The notes: generated by a model from the sequence alone, not told the origin. Positions 23,890 through 36,200 are shown, counted from the stretch's first letter. The stretch: DNA of 64,000 nt from Metopolophium dirhodum (GCF_019925205.1 NC_083560.1:33960270-34024269), one strand, 5' to 3'. Numbers and translations are program-made.

Positions 23890-25770
23890 GATGTCGCTCT
23901 GCTGTACAGTAGGTTACAAGTGGGTCACTGTAATGGATGGTGTTAAATTTGAATTCAATGATATAATATCATTGTATAAGAAATACGATTCTGAGCGAAA
24001 ACGGTCAGTCAGCCTATGATATTACCGAGTATATTTGATGATATTATTGTGAAAAAAGTAATCTATATATAACCTATATATGTGGAGCCTAAGAGCCTTG
24101 TTTTCAATTTTCAATCCTTAGCTATAAAAGTTGAACATTTTATAAATTTTTAACTACAAAATAATTATTAAATTTTAAATTTGATAAATTTTGTCAACAT
24201 TTGAACTTTAAATGCTTATACAACAAATAAAAATTTATTGATATTTATAGAAAAAAAAACTAAAAAAATTGAAAACTGACAATGTCCGTAAACAGCTCAA
24301 AAAGAGTCAAAATATTTTCAACATTTTATGGTGTATAGAAAATGTTAATATAAACATTCAGTGAATTTTTCAAGTATCTACAGTCATTCGTTTTTTAATT
24401 ACAATAAAATAAGAATATTGTTACATGAGAAATCGAGTAAATATCAAATTTTGTAAAAATATAAATTTCAGTCGCTCATAAAAATTTAATTTAAGTTTCT
24501 TCTAGACATTTTTTTTTTTGATAAAGGTAGACAAACTTATGAGTAATCTTATATTACATTTTAAAATCTTAGATTTTAAAAGAAAAATTTTTATGAATTC
24601 TCAACTCAAAATAATTTGCTATTTCTCGTGATTTTTCCGTCTTTTGTCAAAATTTGAACTTTAAATGCTTAAAAATAAAAACTGTGACTAATGATTTTTT
24701 AATTTTTTTCATCTTTCTTTGAAACAATAACCTAGGAGCTTTATATTAAATATTCACGCTTTTTTACCCAACAAATAAAATTTTATTGATATTTATAGAA
24801 AAAAAAACTAAAAAAATTGAAAACTGACAATGGCCGTAAACAGCTCAAAAAGAGTCAAAATATTTTCAACATTTTATGGTGTATAGAAAATGTTAATATA
24901 AACATTCAGTGAATTTTTCAAGTATCTACAGTCATTCGTTTTTTAATTACAATAAAATAAGAATATTGTTACATGAGAAATCGAGTAAATATCAAATTTT
25001 GTAAAAATATAATTTTCAGACGCTCATAAAAATTTAATTTAAGTTTCTTCTAGACATTTTTTTTTTTGATAAAGGTAGACAAACTTATGAGTAATCTTAT
25101 ATTACATTTTAAAATCTTAGATTTAAAAAGAAAAATTTTTATGAATTCTCAACTCAAAATAATTTGCTATTTTACGTGATTTTTCCGTCTTTTGTCATTG
25201 TTTGAACTTTAAATGCTTAAAAATAAAAACTGTGACTAATGATTTTTAATTTTTTTCATCTGCCTTTGAAACAATAACCCAGGAGCTTTATATTACGCTT
25301 TTTTACCCAACAAATAAAATTTTATTGATATTTATAGAAAAAAAAACTAAAAAAATTGAAAACTGACAATGGCCGTAAACAGCTCAAAAAGAGTCAAAAT
25401 ATTTTGTAAATTTTATGGTGTATAGACAATGCTAATATAAACATTCAGTCAAGATTTCATGTCCCTACGGTCATTTGTTTTAGAGTTACACCAAAAACCA
25501 AAATCGAAAACAGATTTTGCGTAAAAATTCCCGTTTTTCCTTAATTTTTCTTTTGTTTTTCACGTCGCTTGTGAATACTACTGGGAAATGTTTACTTTTG
25601 ACCCCCCCAAAGTACCAACTAGATTCACTTTCCTATCAGAAAAGTTACTATTGAAGAAAATCCAAGCACTTTTACTGTCCTAAAAGGTGATGACAAACAC
25701 AAAAATAAAAAAAAATAAAAAAAAAACACACATCATTGTAAAATCAATACATTCATCGCTTTGCTCAGTA
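23890..25770 (-). repeat. Dispersed repeat insertion containing a tandem array of about 540 bp
   Basis: This is an insertion private to the left arm. Both ends match the dispersed family: CTGCTGTACAGTAGG at the left, and TTCACTTTCCTATCAG with CATCATTGTAAAATC at the right. Inside, three units begin with CAACAAATAAA at 24221, 24769 and 25308. Two are full length (548 and 539 bp) and nearly identical, and the third stops near 25480. Each unit has AAAACTGACAATGGCCGTAA and GTAGACAAACTTATGAGTAA blocks. High similarity of neighbouring units suggests a recent unequal exchange or replication-slippage expansion. No coding capacity. Confidence 0.85.
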
Positions 25771-25854
25771 TCTAAAATTGGACAAATGTCTATTCGTAAT
25801 TGAATGTAAAACAGCATGCCGCTGAAGAAAAACGGTCCTCAATGTACACACATT

Positions 25855-25930
25855 GGCGCTCACCGCTAGCCGAGCGTCGCCATCACCGACGCTGCCGCTC
25901 GACGCTCGCCAATGTACACGCGACCTTAGG
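25855..25930 (-). repeat. Harbinger-type terminal inverted repeat, left-arm copy
   Basis: It is the mirror of 46205-46300. It ends in CCAATGTACACGCGACCT next to TTA, and contains a GC-rich hairpin built from GCCGAGCGTCGC and GCTCGACGCTCGC. Harbinger elements carry such termini and use three-base TWA targets. The copy is separated from its exon stub by the 1.9-kb repeat insertion. Confidence 0.6.
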
Positions 25931-26089
25931 TATAACGCTTATAACGATTAATATAACAATTCACATTTAAATTCTAAATTTTTTCCACAATAATTTGGTT
26001 TTAAACCACTACCGAAAATTTGTTCAAGCTACAACCTTATTAATGGGTTTCATTATCGACGACGTTTAAGATGACTGGACGCAGTGGCT

Positions 26090-26125
26090 CAGCCAGGATT
26101 TTTCAAGGGGGGGGGGGGGTTAAGT
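26090..26125. repeat. CAGTGGC-type repeat end with poly-G tract
   Basis: GCAGTGGCTCAGCCAGGATT followed by a run of 13 Gs. The mirror copy near 46036-46075 reads CGTAGCC and CCCC. Similar words occur at 15337-15360 and 41271-41330. This looks like the terminus of a widespread DNA transposon, but no matching second end was delimited. Confidence 0.45.
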
Positions 26126-26699
26126 ATAAATTAATCTTAGTTTTTTACAGTTTTCGTCATATTTGTTGACCAATATTGAATTATTCAAAATCAACGTTCA
26201 GCTGTGAACTTGTGAAAGTACAATGTTTTATAATTATATAAAAACACCTCAATATGAAAATTAATACTTTTTTATTTGTACAGGTTATAAAATTATACAT
26301 AACAAATCAAATCCTAATAATATTATGAACATATAACTAGGTATAATATTTACTATTTATCTACATCAAACGTATTCTTCTTGTTTTTATACATAAAATA
26401 ATTTAGAACCACATAAAAACATATTTAAATAATTTTTCATGCAAACCTTTTCTAACTACTGAATCTAATATCCATAGAATCAGTAATATCAGGGTCATGG
26501 CTGTTTTCAGAAGTTTAGGACAAAAAAAAACATTTGTTAGTCCCATATAGTCCCATTGCTATACAAGTTTTTAATTGCGCTAATAAAATCATTTATTCAA
26601 CTAATATAATATAATATAATATAATATGATATAATGATGTTGCAGTTTTTGCTAACTGTTAAGCAAATAGGTCATTTTTTAAATTAAATGTAATTAAGT

Positions 26700-26795
26700 A
26701 ATAATTACTTACAGTTTTAGCAATTTTAGTGGTTACATCTTCGCCATCTTCCACAGAACGTTAGTATTTGTCTTTATCAGTGTTAGTCTAAAATA
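26700..26795 (-). pseudogene. Exon-like block, left-arm copy (broken)
   Basis: The complement of 26710-26790 mirrors the exon-like block at 45372-45449. It keeps the GTAAGT-type donor and the GGCGAAGATGTAACCACTAA core, but reads AAA-TAC-TAA where the right-arm copy has an open CAC-AAG, so it is interrupted. The parent protein is not recognised. Confidence 0.5.
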
Positions 26796-26989
26796 TAATA
26801 ATCGACATACTAAACATAACTTCATGTTACTTTCCGGTTAGGTTAGATTATAAATGTATCTGCATGACGGCAAAAGTAGAATGTATAATAACAAACATGA
26901 ATTAAATTGACAAATTAGAATTTTTTTTTTATCTTACTATATTCGTAAATTTGTAATTACGAATTCGCAGATTTTAATTTATCACAGTA

Positions 26990-27570
26990 TCGCACGACCA
27001 AAAATAATAGATAACAATATAGTGTCAATAGTGATAGTTGATAAATTATAATGCGCGGCCCTTTTGGACCGACAGAATAATAATTTAAAAAAAACTCACA
27101 GATTGTCGGTGGTCTGTCGGCCAGCCGCTACCTGTATCCGTATAAAATAATTCTAAAATCGACAAATAATATAACATGGCGATTCGCGCCTCACACGAAT
27201 AATAATATTAATTAGTAATAAATCACACTTAGGGCCCCCGGGGCTTACTATTTACAAAAAAAAACTCGGCGATTAGCACCCACAATAATAATATTACAAT
27301 AACCTAAGTATACGGCGACGTCGCGGCACGTAATTAATAATTATTTTTCGCCTTGACATTCAAGACCAAACTAGCTGGTTGCGACTCCGGCGGCCTACAT
27401 TGACCGATGCCGCGCCGTGGCGTAATCTACATATTTTATGATTATTACACAACAATTAAATAAAATATAAAAACGATATAATTGTTAAGATCGTGTGCGT
27501 GTGAGTGTAGCGGCGCGAACAAAATAGTCTCATCTTTGAATATCGTGATATAAATTGTAAGCAAACAGTT
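26990..27570. repeat. LTR-like segment, left-arm copy
   Basis: GC-punctuated sequence with GCGCGGCCCTTTTGGACCG, GGGCCCCCGGGGC and CGGCGACGTCGCGGC palindromic words, mirrored at 44380-44950. Relative to the right arm it lacks about 316 bases (44957-45272). Short common sequence at the break (ACAC/ACTAT) suggests a deletion by microhomology. The overall look is that of a diverged LTR retrotransposon terminus, without an identified protein. Confidence 0.45.
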
Positions 27571-27721
27571 TTATCAAATATTGTCATAATTTCATAATTA
27601 TAATAATATCTTTAGTCGTGGTCAGAACGACAGTGTTGTTGAAAACCTGTACAGATAGTATAATTAAACATAAGAAATATACATGAAATATACAATAGTC
27701 AATCATATAAATAATACATTT

Positions 27722-27960
27722 ATTCAGTGTTGGGAAGGAACGGATTCCTGGAACGAGTTCTTTTTGTAGAAACAAAGCTTGGAACTGCTTCCTTTAAAAT
27801 TAAAGGAAAAAGAAAATGAACGAATTATTTATTTTGAGGAACGTGAACGAAAAACACAGTTAATTTTTTTTTATTAATATTTTATATTACTTAGTATACT
27901 TTATACTTATTAATAATTATATATTATTATGTTATTTATATTATATTTATTTAACAAATT
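27722..27960. repeat. CAGTGTTGGGAAGGAACG repeat at the inner edge of the left arm
   Basis: The repeat begins CAGTGTTGGGAAGGAACG and is rich in GGAACG/CGTTCC. The mirror copy ends in AACACTG at 44084. hAT MITEs often start CAGTGTTGGG. The inverted-repeat homology fades near 27960, where the left side continues into a different AAATACTTT-rich repeat (27975-28095). Confidence 0.6.
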
Positions 27961-28095
27961 ATTTCATAACTAAAAAGTAAAAAGAATTTTATTCAAATAC
28001 TTTACTATTTATAGTATTTTGTGTGGTATTTTAAATAATATATTTTAAGAGTATTAGAGTAATTACTTAAATACTTTTAAAAAGTATATTTTACA

Positions 28096-28115
28096 AGGTT
28101 AGGTTAGGTTAGGTT
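28096..28115. repeat. Short interstitial (TTAGG)n telomere-type repeat
   Basis: Four copies of AGGTT in tandem, which is the insect telomeric unit TTAGG in another register, sit about 140 bases inside the spacer from the end of the left arm. They are followed by the complement CCTAACCTTA. Shorter runs occur near 15541, 22095 and 49694. Confidence 0.7.
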
Positions 28116-28569
28116 ATGCCTAACCTTAGTATATCCCTACGCATTTAAACAACTTTAAGTATAGCCAGATATACAGAATTATTATTGTGTTGTTATGTAA
28201 AATAACACCACACATCACAATAATCAAGCACCGGTCAAGTGAAAAAAAACTGTACGAATTTTTTAGCTATCCGAGTTTTTTCGGTCATTCAGTTGTGCGT
28301 CAAATCAAAGTTTTATGCACTCATTAGTTGACAGCTGTAACTAGTACTTAGTAACATTGATTATAATATATTATTATAATCATAAATCAATGATAATCTA
28401 GTTAATCTACCTATTGAATTCTATTTGCATTTATTTATATGACAAATTTATTCCCTCGGTGATTTCCGTGATTTTTAATATTGGTATACAAACTAAATTA
28501 TTCATTTTTTATCGCACCTAAGGTGATCGTCATGAGAGTTTTATGAAATTCGCTAAAAACGACGCCCGA

Positions 28570-29262
28570 CGGTATTTGTACTCATAGTACATAGTAAGAA
28601 TTACAGAAACTTCGTAGCAGGCGAATTTTCTATAATGTAACAGAATGTAACAGGAACGTATGCTATGATCGTGATTGCCGTTTAGCGAGTAGCTACTGCT
28701 GCCGCGCGTTGTTGCAACTGCCGCCGAGCCGCCGCCGCCGAAACAGAAGAAAAGTAACGATTAGACCATGAGTCCCTGGTACTACAGCCCCCAATTTTCC
28801 GATTTAGTTCGTACGTTTTAGTAGTGTTTTCACTATCAACCTTACTGATCAACAATATTATTATTATTATTATTTTTGTTGTTCAGTCTGAAACAGCGCG
28901 CTGCAGTCGTGGCGCCGCGAACTAAGTAAAAAATGCACGACATCGAAGCAGTCTCCGCCTGTTTAAACTGTGTAAAATACAAATACGTAAATTTGTTATA
29001 CGACATAATCAATTTTCTAATGCATCAATCAACAACTAGTAAACTCCAAAATATCAGAAATATTGTAAAGAACGTGCTTTTGTAAAATCATCAAAATCGT
29101 ACGTTAAGAAATTGAGTTATAAATGAAAAAGTACAAACTTTTTAATGGATTAAATAATTTTAATTTTTTATTAAATTCAGAATTATGGTAGCCGTTGTCG
29201 TCGTCGTAGTCGTCGTCGCAATTCAGCAAAGTCGTCGGGAAAAATATGACAATATTACCGTA
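28570..29262. repeat. Third, diverged copy of element 'E'
   Basis: It is in the same orientation as 48370-48905. It shares CCGAAACAGAAGAAAAG, GATTAGACCATGAGTCCCTG, TTTAGTTCGTACGTTTTAGTAG and the GTCGTCGTCGTAGTCGTCG run at 29197-29215, with many differences and a GC-rich GCCGCCGAGCCGCC block. It continues into the GGGAAAAATATGAC Helitron leader and is then interrupted at about 29275 by sequence belonging to the second inverted repeat. Confidence 0.65.
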
Positions 29263-29535
29263 ATATCACGGGTTGAGAATTAAAAGGTTCAATAATACAA
29301 TATCCAATTGTTCAGCAGAACGATTCTTAACTTTAATACCCAATTTATTTTTTCAGGTTATCTTATAAACAAAACCATAATTTTAATGAATAAATAAATA
29401 CAATAATTATTGTCAGATACATTGTTAATATTAAGTATTAGATATCCACACATTTTATAAAGCCCCAAAAAATAATTATAATGACATTTGTTTTTACATT
29501 ATTTTAATGTTTAATCGAAAACAATTATTAAACAT

Positions 29536-30690
29536 TTGAGCGAATAAATAATTAAATTGCTTAATGTACCTACCTACCTAATTTTATCATTTTAATTATA
29601 TTGCAGATTGAGACTCCATTATAATTTATAACCCCGCTAATACTATAACTATAATAAGTAATATCACATCTCACACCATCGTTGACACGTCTTAAAAAAC
29701 ATTAAAAGAAAATTACAAATTTAATTTGGTGGCAAATGGCAATTGAAATTGATAACATATACTAAATAGTTTTTAAATTCAATTTTTAATAATAAGATAA
29801 TAATATTAAGTCTATATTATATTATGACTACTTTTACAAAAAAAATTGTACGATATTATTATAATTTTTGTTTTTATTGTATATCATCGACATGTATTAT
29901 TTATAATACCTTTTAATACTAACCAACATTGAATGACATGACAATAATATCTTTTCATACTTACGTAAACTGGTAAACTTATCAGAATAAAATAGTTCTA
30001 TCGAACTATTCGAACTACAACTATAATAACGATTCAGTAATTTTTCATGACATAGAACCGCGCGCGCGTTCTTATAGACTATTGTGTAAATACTCAATAT
30101 TTTCTCAGTATTTACATAACAAATTATTTAGAATAGTATATAAATATTAATGATAATATTTTTAAAATAATAATAAGTTGTATTGATGTATTGTTTCTTT
30201 TAAGAATTAACTCCTCGCCAAGTAAATAAATTATTGAAACAAAATAAGTTTACTTAAATTCAATATACTTAACATTTATTCATGATATCACATCTTTACA
30301 GCGCTTAAAGATATTTGTTTTTACTTAGCAATTTTTACACGTAGTTTACGAAGGTTTTTGTTGTGATCTAAATCAGGGCCGGCTCTAGACAAATTGTGAA
30401 CATCAATCCCTAAAATATTGAAATAGCTACTCTTAATAACAATGAATAATAATAAGTAATAACTATAATAAGAGTATAATACGTAACAACACATTGTTTA
30501 CTGTGTGTCTGCGTAGTAGATGATAATTTATTAAAATTAAGTTTGGCAAAAAAAATGTTAAAATATAAAAAAAATGTGAATACAGAAAATTCTACATTAT
30601 ATTTTTTTAAATTTCGTACTACACACTGCACTTTTTGTACTACACAAAATGTGTCGTACTATACACACAATTTTAGGGACTGGTGTACAT
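29536..30690 (+). repeat. Second inverted repeat, inner copy
   Basis: It is the reverse complement of 58975-59914. Anchors are the GGTAGGTAGGTA-type block (29567 / 59874), the GCGCGCGCG run (30060-30068 / 59382-59390), CAGGGCCGGCTCTAGAC (30374 / 59083) and the TTCGTACTACACAC block (30615 / 59020). The inner copy has about 200 extra bases (30400-30600). A 66-codon frame (minus 29897-30097) is shared with plus 59352-59552 with only two residue differences. The block CTTATAGACTATTGTGTAAATACTC ties it to the Helitron leader. Confidence 0.85.
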
Positions 30691-30984
30691 AGACAAAATC
30701 AAAATTTGCCGCCATTTCATTTGATCTCTCTATTTACTCCTTGTCCCCTTAACCATATCCTCAAACATATTCACGTCTACTTCGAGTTCAAGTTGCAGTA
30801 TACGTTATAGTTATAATTTATAATTCACAAAAAAATATTTTTATTCGACTTTAGACAACAATAAAGGATAAAAAATTTTATTTTTAATTACATTTAAATA
30901 GTTCACAGTTTTGTTGAAATTTAACTACCTTAAAATAATACATTTTCTTCAGAAAAATGTTAAAAATTATTTAAAAATTAGAGG

Positions 30985-31345
30985 GAATTAACCTCTTATA
31001 AAATTTAAAGGTTCGATTATTATCTAGGCAATCTCATGGGATTTTTATTATATTTTAATTTTAAAGCGAGTTATGAGTATTTATGATGTACAGACTATTT
31101 ACAATTTTAAAATACTCATAACTCGCTTTAAAATAAACAATAATAAAAAAAATCCATAAGATTGCCTAGATAATAATCTTACCTTCAAATTTTATAAGAG
31201 GTCAATTCATCATAATTTTCAAACTAACGGAGCTACACGTGTTTTGCTGAGCGTACAATTTGGTATGTTACGCACTTGTAAGACGGAGACAACATAATAT
31301 TATATGCGATATGCCATATGCGGGTGAGGCGTCCTCTTAATAATT
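30985..31345. mobile_element. Foldback element with arms of about 100 bp
   Basis: The left arm (about 30985-31070) and right arm (about 31105-31205) are inverted repeats sharing CCTCTTATAAAATTT, ATTATTATCTAGGCAATCT and AAAGCGAGTTATGAGTATTT around a loop of about 35 bases. The right side continues into GTAAGACGGAGACAACAT and ends GCGTCCTCTTAA near 31345. The same terminus appears at 10013-10070, and a related piece at 57040-57140 runs in the same direction. It could form a strong RNA or DNA hairpin. Confidence 0.7.
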
Positions 31346-32035
31346 TAATTAAAGTACATTATTATAAATATGCTCTACGTATAATTTTTTTTTCAGACAT
31401 ACAGTGAACAGTTTACAAAACAATTCGTAAGATCGAATAACTTTAATAATATTCACGCTAAATGCTAATATATGCCTATTATAACAATTATACTATCAAA
31501 ATTATTAATATACTAATAATATAGGTACAATTTTGTCATACAAAAATATACGTACAAATCATACAATGTGCTATAACATGGGCACGATACCTGTACGTTT
31601 TCAGCGTTGTCCGTAACTTACTGTAAAAATATTTGCAGAGGTTACGACAAAGCGACGGATGAAAAACAAATAAAATTATTATTGATATTAACGCGTTGAG
31701 CTCTGCTAGCAGTGTTATATAAAGATATTATTTTAAATATCTAGATAAAGATAAAAAAAAAGATACATTTTTTTTAATATTTACCCACTTATCTATTTAT
31801 TACAAACCTAAGGTGAATAAAGTATATTAGATAATTCATAATATTATGTAACACATCTTAATTTCATAACAGTTGTGAATTATGTAACTTTATAAGTCAA
31901 TTAAATGTTATTTCAATAAATATGTTTTTTAAATTAAGTAAAGGGGAATTTTCAAAACACCATAAAATTTGATGTCAAAAAACGAAACTTCAAAATTATT
32001 TAGACTTGAAATTGTCTTTATATCTACATAATATC
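31346..32035. other. AT-rich intergenic DNA
   Basis: Nothing recognisable. It lies between the foldback element and a forward copy of the dispersed repeat. Confidence 0.4.
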
Positions 32036-32039
32036 TTAT

Positions 32040-33340
32040 GTCTTAGATTCTGAGCGGAGCGTTGAATGTATTGATTTGACAATGATGTGTGTTTTTTTTT
32101 TACATTTTTTTTTTGTGCCTTTATACACGGTAAATAGTCGAAATAATGATTGGATTTTCAATTTCAGTATCTTTTTCGATGGGAAAGTGAATATCGTTGG
32201 TGCAAAAAGGTCAAAATTTAAAATTCCCAATAGTTTTCAAAAGCGCCTGGAAAAACAAAATACAAATTAAGGAAAAACGGGTTTTTTTTACGCAAAATCG
32301 GTTTTTGACAAAATTGACTTTGGCTTTTGGTGTAACTCTAAAACAAATGATTGTAAATACATGAAATTTTCACTGAATGTTTATATTAGCCTTTTCTATA
32401 CATGAAAAATTTTTCAAAATATTTTGACTTGTTTTGAGCTGTTTACGGATATAATATTTAATACAAAGCTCCTACTATGTAGTTACAATGACGTTTGAAA
32501 AATATTAAAAATCCTTAGTCACAGTTTTTATTTATAAGCATTCAAAGTTCAAATATTGACAAAATACGGAATAATCACGAAAATTAGCAAATTATTTTGA
32601 GTTAATAATTCATAAAAATTTTCTTTTCAAGTCTAAGAAATGAAAATGTAATACAAGATTCCTCATAAGTTTGTCTACGTTTATCAAAAAAAAGGCTACA
32701 GGCAAATCAAATTAAATTTTTATGAGCGTTTGAAGTTTATATTTTTACAACATTGGATATTCACTCAATTTCTCATGTAGCGATTTTCTTATTTTGTTGT
32801 AATTCAAAAACGAATAACTGTAGTACATGAAAATTTCACTGAATGTTTATTTTATCAATTCTTATACTTAATAACATTTTCAAAATATCTTGACTTGTTT
32901 TGAACTGTTTACATACAATTTCATATTTGAATTTTTTTATTTTTTTTTCTATGAATATCAATAAAGTTTATCTGTTGGGCCAAAAAGAGTAAAAATTAAT
33001 ACAAGGCTCCTGAAAATATTAAAAATACATGTGCATAATTTTTTTTTATAAGCATTTAAAGATCGAATTTTGATAAAATTTATCAAATTTAAAATTGAAT
33101 AATTATTTTGTAGTTAAAAATATATAAAATGTTCCACTTTTATACCTAAAGATTGAGAATTTAAAACAATATTCCACGTAAATAGTGAATTATGTTACCA
33201 AAAAATCTAAATAATACATAAACACAGTTTATTATTTTTAGTCATTTTAAGTTCAAATTTGGACGAAATTACATATTAAAAATCCTAGAATATTTGTTTT
33301 TAGTTATTTTGTTGTCATCGTATAATATTATTCGTGGGTA
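32040..33340 (+). repeat. Dispersed aphid repeat, long forward copy
   Basis: It begins TTCTGAGCGGAGCGTTGAAT and TTTGACAATGATGTGTG, and runs through TTTTCAAAAGCG, the TACGCAAAATCGG block and several ACAAGGCTCC-type blocks. It is the most complete forward copy. The complementary open frames at 32036-32230 and 32076-32270 lie inside and are not genes. Function and class are unknown. Confidence 0.65.
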
Positions 33341-36035
33341 CTTGAAACTTTTGTAATCAGAAAATATAAAATACCTGATTAACATTAATTATAATTTATA
33401 ATAGTAAAATAGATAAATTTATCTAGATCACGATTATAAAGAACAGGTTATGCAACGCGGGCTGGATCGGCGGTCGGAACTCGTTACGCCGTAGTCTCAT
33501 TAACTGCCGAGCGCTGCTAGTCATACGTGTCAGATTTTCATTATTTCATATTATTATGTGTATAGTCTATCAGTGTTTGGGTACAATTTCACTTAAGTTA
33601 CCCCCATTTTTTTTTTTGAAAGTTAAGTTAATTGACGTTTTGAAAACTATCATAACAATAAAATTAAAAAGAAATTATTAAATTATTAATTATTCAAACT
33701 GGTACAGTTTTAATAAATAAAAAATAAATATGAACAAAGGCTAAAAAATATGTGTTTAGAAGCAACGAAAGAATCAGTAATCGAATGTTTTTTACAAAAT
33801 GTATCATTTTTATGTCAGAATTTATAGCCATTTTTATTGACTACTAATTATATTTTATTTTATACTTATTTTTTTAAAATTTGTATTGTTTCAATTAGTT
33901 CAGTTGATCAAACATATTCATTTATAGGTAATCTATTATATTTATGAAAATAAAAAAATGTTTATATATTTTATATTTTATTTAAAAAAAAAATAATTTC
34001 ATATTAAATAATAAATAATATTGTATTATTAAATTATATTAGTTATAATAATAAACTTTTTAAAAAAAAGGAAAATGTCCATTTATTATTCGTATATACT
34101 ATATGTACAATACTACTACATATAATATATTATGTACTAACATTCGATAGTACAAACTATTCGGTAGTGTCCATCACTATAAAATGGTACTTAATTGGAA
34201 AAAAAATCCCCGACCATAGGAAAAAAAATCCCCATATTACCCACAACTACATGCAAATGGTTGAACAAATATTTTTAGACGTTTATTAGTATCTCTAGTT
34301 AATATTTAATTACAAATACGTATATTATATTATATTGTTAAAATAAATTATGCATCATAAATTTTGTTTTCAATTACGATAATATATTATGTGTAATTCA
34401 ACTTAACTAACTTAACAACTTCACAAATAGGTATAGTATATAAAAATATTTTGAATGATCGATACGCCAAATAATACAGTTAAAAACATAGTATATAAAA
34501 ATATTATACAAAATATAGGTAATAATAATAATTATTATCAAATAATAATTTATTGAATGTAGGCACGAGGCACCTACTTACAGTAAAAAGACTTATTTAA
34601 TTGGTCAACACGAATGTTTTAATTTTTTTTTATATGTTAATATATACTCACCAGGTACAACATGTATTTGTTAAATTCAGACAATTGTCTAGTATTTTTT
34701 AAAATTAGTTCAAGTAATAGATAAAATAGGTTTTTCATAAAAACCTATTAAAAATCAGAAAAATCTTAGAAGGAATAATATAATATAATATGCGTATCTG
34801 TAATTAAATATTAATTATAGATACTAATTACTCTGTGTGCATAAAGTTGATTTCGATATCTCAGAGACTGTATTTTTAAGTCTCAAATGGGACATCGCAT
34901 AACTACTACTATGTAGTTTTAAATAGATGTTATAAAAAGTGTTTATAATTATATTCTCTGAGATGTGACAAAGTGATTTCTATGCGATTTAAATTTGAAA
35001 TAACAAATAACAATTACTAGTCGACTACTATGGGTGTTATTGTATGCGGAGTCATATCGATCTATCAACTAGATATAATGCAATTGTCGAATGCGATATC
35101 CCAGAGATATAAAAATAGAAACTATAAAAAAAACACAACCTATTAGGGAGCTCGTTGTGTAATCATCGAGACATCCCAAAATTTAATATAAATAAAAATA
35201 CATAAATATAAATACATCTTATTGTAACTCCATTAAATTATTGTATTATGTATCAAGATCCCATTCCATCTTGCTTAATTAAATAATTTTAAATTAACAA
35301 TAATAATCATATTTCTTCAAAATTAATTGACTTGGACTGTTTAAAAAATAAATGTTTATATAATATACCAACAGGTAGCAAATCCATTGCTATTACTCTA
35401 CTTCATGAATTATAAAAAAAGATACGAGTACCTGCCTTATATCTATAATTACCTAACTTACTATTCTTATGTTAGCACTTAAGTTATACCTACTAAGGTA
35501 TAACTACTAAATAATAAATAATCTGGTTTCTTAATGCTTATAATAATTAATCATTTCTGTAATTTTTAAGTTTTAATAATACCTAAATATTAATAAAGAA
35601 TTTCATTTTTTTAAAAATTGAAATTAATACTTGTTTTATTTTGTTTATGTATGATTGTATGAACTTGCATGAATTTAGTTTTATAAGTGATAACCAAATA
35701 ATTATAACAACATAACGAACTAACAAATTAAGTTGATTGGATTAATTACTTACTGCATGTTACTTGGTAATAATTAGTACTTAGTAGGTAGGACTTAGGT
35801 GGCAGATAAGTTTTATAAGTTAATACCTACCTACTTTATTGAGCAATGTATAAACTAGAAGTCTATAAATCATAAGTATACCTATACCAATATTGTTGTT
35901 TGTAATACTTATATATTTCATTATAATACTTATACCACTTACCAAACACCCGACTATTACCTAATACCTATACGAGTCTAAATACACTATGTTATTTCTA
36001 TTGAGTTATCTTATTAGTGTGTCCCTGTATGTAAG
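33341..36035. other. AT-rich spacer DNA, no gene recognised
   Basis: A GC-richer patch at 33430-33540 is unassigned. CAGTGTTTGGGTAC near 33570 and GTGTCCATCACT near 34160 look like hAT-MITE ends but their partners were not found. Between 34850 and 35110 several CGATATC(T/C)CAGAG words recur, and GAATGCGATATCCCA near 35086 is inverted at about 36250-36264. The remainder is low complexity. Confidence 0.4.
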
Positions 36036-36039
36036 GGGT

Positions 36040-36200
36040 AGGTAATTTAAGTTAGGGGTGTATGGTTCGATCCCGACTCACAGGTCATTGGTATGATTTG
36101 ATAAGACTTGAATATTTTTTTCCTATTTTTCCGGACACCACTTTGTGTACTCTCAGCGAAGTCGGTGCGCTTAAATAGGGAAGTCTCGTGTTACACTATA
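36040..36200 (+). repeat. Possible tRNA-derived SINE fragment
   Basis: GGTTCGATCCC at 36065-36075 matches an RNA polymerase III B box, and the following ACTCACAGGTCATTGG and TTTCCGGACACCAC blocks resemble SINE bodies. I could not fold it as a tRNA: the T-stem does not pair and no clear A box precedes it. The call is tentative. Confidence 0.35.

Larger units (their letters stand above)
18003..27960 (+). repeat. Left arm of a giant inverted repeat
   Basis: This arm is the reverse complement, with indels, of 43830-56372. Matching anchor pairs read from the sequence are 18003/56372, 18410/55955, 19745/54632, 20825/53690, 21600/50330, 22533/49252, 22874/48911, 23765/48015, 23805/46450, 25790/46370, 26740/45420, 27540/44362 and 27960/43830. 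Two pairs of translated frames confirm it, for example the 113-codon frame at 22533-22874 (minus), which is identical to 48911-49252 (plus). Segments private to this arm are 18420-19735 and the tandem array 23890-25770. Details of the components are in separate entries. Confidence 0.92.

Noticed and set aside
28096..28115. True telomere end
   Set aside because: Only four TTAGG units with unique DNA on both sides; an internal short repeat, not a chromosome end.
29897..30097. 66-codon frame in both copies of the second inverted repeat, as a gene
   Set aside because: No domain, no splice or promoter evidence, and it crosses a GC dinucleotide tract. Two copies with two residue differences can be explained by recent duplication alone.
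36055..36090. A possible tRNA gene from its B-box sequence
   Set aside because: The T-stem does not pair, no A box or acceptor stem fits within 80 bases, so at most it is a SINE fragment.
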